DNA from: Liolophura sinensis
Taxonomy: Eukaryota > Mollusca > Polyplacophora > Chitonida > Chitonidae
Assembly (NCBI RefSeq): GCF_032854445.1
Contig: NC_088297.1
Span: forward strand, 5,209,991 to 5,269,990
Reading direction: 5' to 3'
Length of the DNA stretch: 60,000 nt
The notes under the pieces were generated by a model. That model was not told the origin of the DNA, did not search any database, and saw only the letters and a list, made by a program, of their open reading frames with translations. Below are positions 58,795 to 60,000 of this stretch, piece after piece (position 1 is the first letter of the stretch; every line of letters starts with the position of its first letter). The position numbers and the translations under genes are program-made.

Positions 58795-59767
58795 CTGAAA
58801 CAGATATACAAGGTCAGAGGTCATAACGGAAACTTCGTGCAGCCTTACATGCAGACCAAAAGAGGAAACTACACGTGTATACACTGTGTTAGTACACAGA
58901 AAGCCTTAAACACACAAAACAATAAAAAATCTCTGGCCCAAAAAATATTTAAAATGCACAAAAATAACTTAAAAGTCTGTCATCCAGACCTTTGGAAAAA
59001 ACTGTGTACACTGTAAAGTAATTTGCCAATGCATTTACAATGTCCATGCCATAAGAGTATAGAAAATTGAAAAGTTGCAAAGATTTCACCTCTTTCAAAG
59101 ACAGGTATTCATGATGTTTTAAGCTTTCTTTTATATTCATGCAGTCTGACATTCGGCTCTATTAACAAATACACCGCCAACCCCCCACCCCCTCCCAGCC
59201 TCCCCCACCCCCAACCTCAAACCAGGCTTCATCTTGTTCCAAACACAGCTGTGGTCGAGGTTGAATCTGGTCGGTTGATTTAAATTTGAACCTGTGTTGA
59301 CTGGTTAATTACACAAACGAAATTTACAAAATTTATTATTTTTTGACGTTCTACTCGAGTTAAGTTAAACCACAAAATAATTCACAAGGAAGACCAGAAT
59401 TTGCTAAATCAAATCACAAGCAATTCACCAACAGAAAACTTATCTACATACTAAAAAAAAGTTCAACCTTCTTGAATCAATTCAATGAGAAAAGGCACAA
59501 GCAAAAACAGCTACATGTATAAAAAAATGTCTCAAAATAGAAATCTGAAACAGTTCATCTCACAGGAAGTACCTGAATTCTCCCTTTGGAACATTCACTT
59601 TTTCTTTCTAGAATTCAGAAAATCAAATTAATGTAATTATTTTCAGTTGTTAATCATGGTGACTATGATTAATTGTAAGGCTGTTTTCCCCATTTTCTGT
59701 TTTCTTACAAGTTAGATGCTATTTTAGGCAATTATTTTAACTCCTTGAATATGTCTTCACAGATGTA

Positions 59768-59882
59768 GTCAAAACACATAATTAGGGTCAAAACACATAA
59801 TTAGGGTCAAAACGCGTAATTAGGGTCAAAACACATAATTAGGGTCAAAACGCATAATTAGGGTCAAACCACATAATTAGGG
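59768..59882. repeat. 19-bp tandem repeat, about 6 copies
   Basis: The unit is ggtcaaaacacataattag, in the presumed PSMF1 intron. Confidence 0.92.
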
Positions 59883-59949
59883 CTTCGGATTCCTATGGGA
59901 ATCACATATTTCCCACGTTTTCATATAATTTCATGCAGGTTTTATTAAT

Positions 59950-60000
59950 TTTTTTTTATTATTTTGATTGAGGTTATACTCAGGAATAATTTCACTTAAA
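59950..60000 (-). repeat. Family 1 SINE tail/core, cut by the window edge
   Basis: A T-rich tail and tatactcaggaataatttca match the start of antisense copies of this family. Confidence 0.6.

Overview
This is a eukaryotic genomic window, most likely from a bivalve (or at least a spiralian) mollusc. Three things point that way. Introns are long and repeat-rich. Several tRNA-headed SINE families share the 'gtattcaagaatatttcacttatacgacg' type core seen in molluscan Meta-domain SINEs (cited here in part; only the repeat family matters). An intronless TALE homeobox gene resembles the lophotrochozoan-specific TALE/SPILE class. The species cannot be named from the sequence.

Layout. Positions 628-33356, minus strand, carry 17 coding exons of TRAPPC9, a subunit of the TRAPP vesicle-tethering complex. 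I reconstructed these by splice sites, phase continuity and similarity to the family. The 3' end lies beyond the left edge of the window. The 14-kb intron between exons 5 and 6 hosts a same-strand, intronless gene (14268-16157) for a protein with two TALE homeodomains. That gene has its own TATA box and initiator. The same intron holds two large satellite blocks: about 68 copies of a 48-bp unit and about 84 copies of a 24-bp unit. Two TRAPPC9 splice boundaries are themselves embedded in minisatellites. A 157-bp array repeats a 3' splice site plus the first part of exon 17. A 50-bp array repeats the 5' splice site of exon 11 some 17 times.

Positions 33.4-52 kb are gene-poor. They hold SINEs, other dispersed repeats, a frameshifted leucine-rich-repeat receptor pseudogene (38771-40130, minus) and two tandem arrays (46.3 and 48.2-50.4 kb) that sit inside copies of one dispersed element. 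At 52279-54914 (plus) lies an orphan protein kinase gene with at least two exons and an HND catalytic loop. At 58743-58794 (minus) is the final coding exon of a PSMF1/PI31 proteasome-regulator gene that continues beyond the right edge.

The genes do not form a pathway. The notable architecture is the developmental-type homeobox gene nested in a housekeeping gene, and the tandem amplification of splice-site-containing DNA within the same host gene. All assignments are from reading and translating the sequence; no database search was run.
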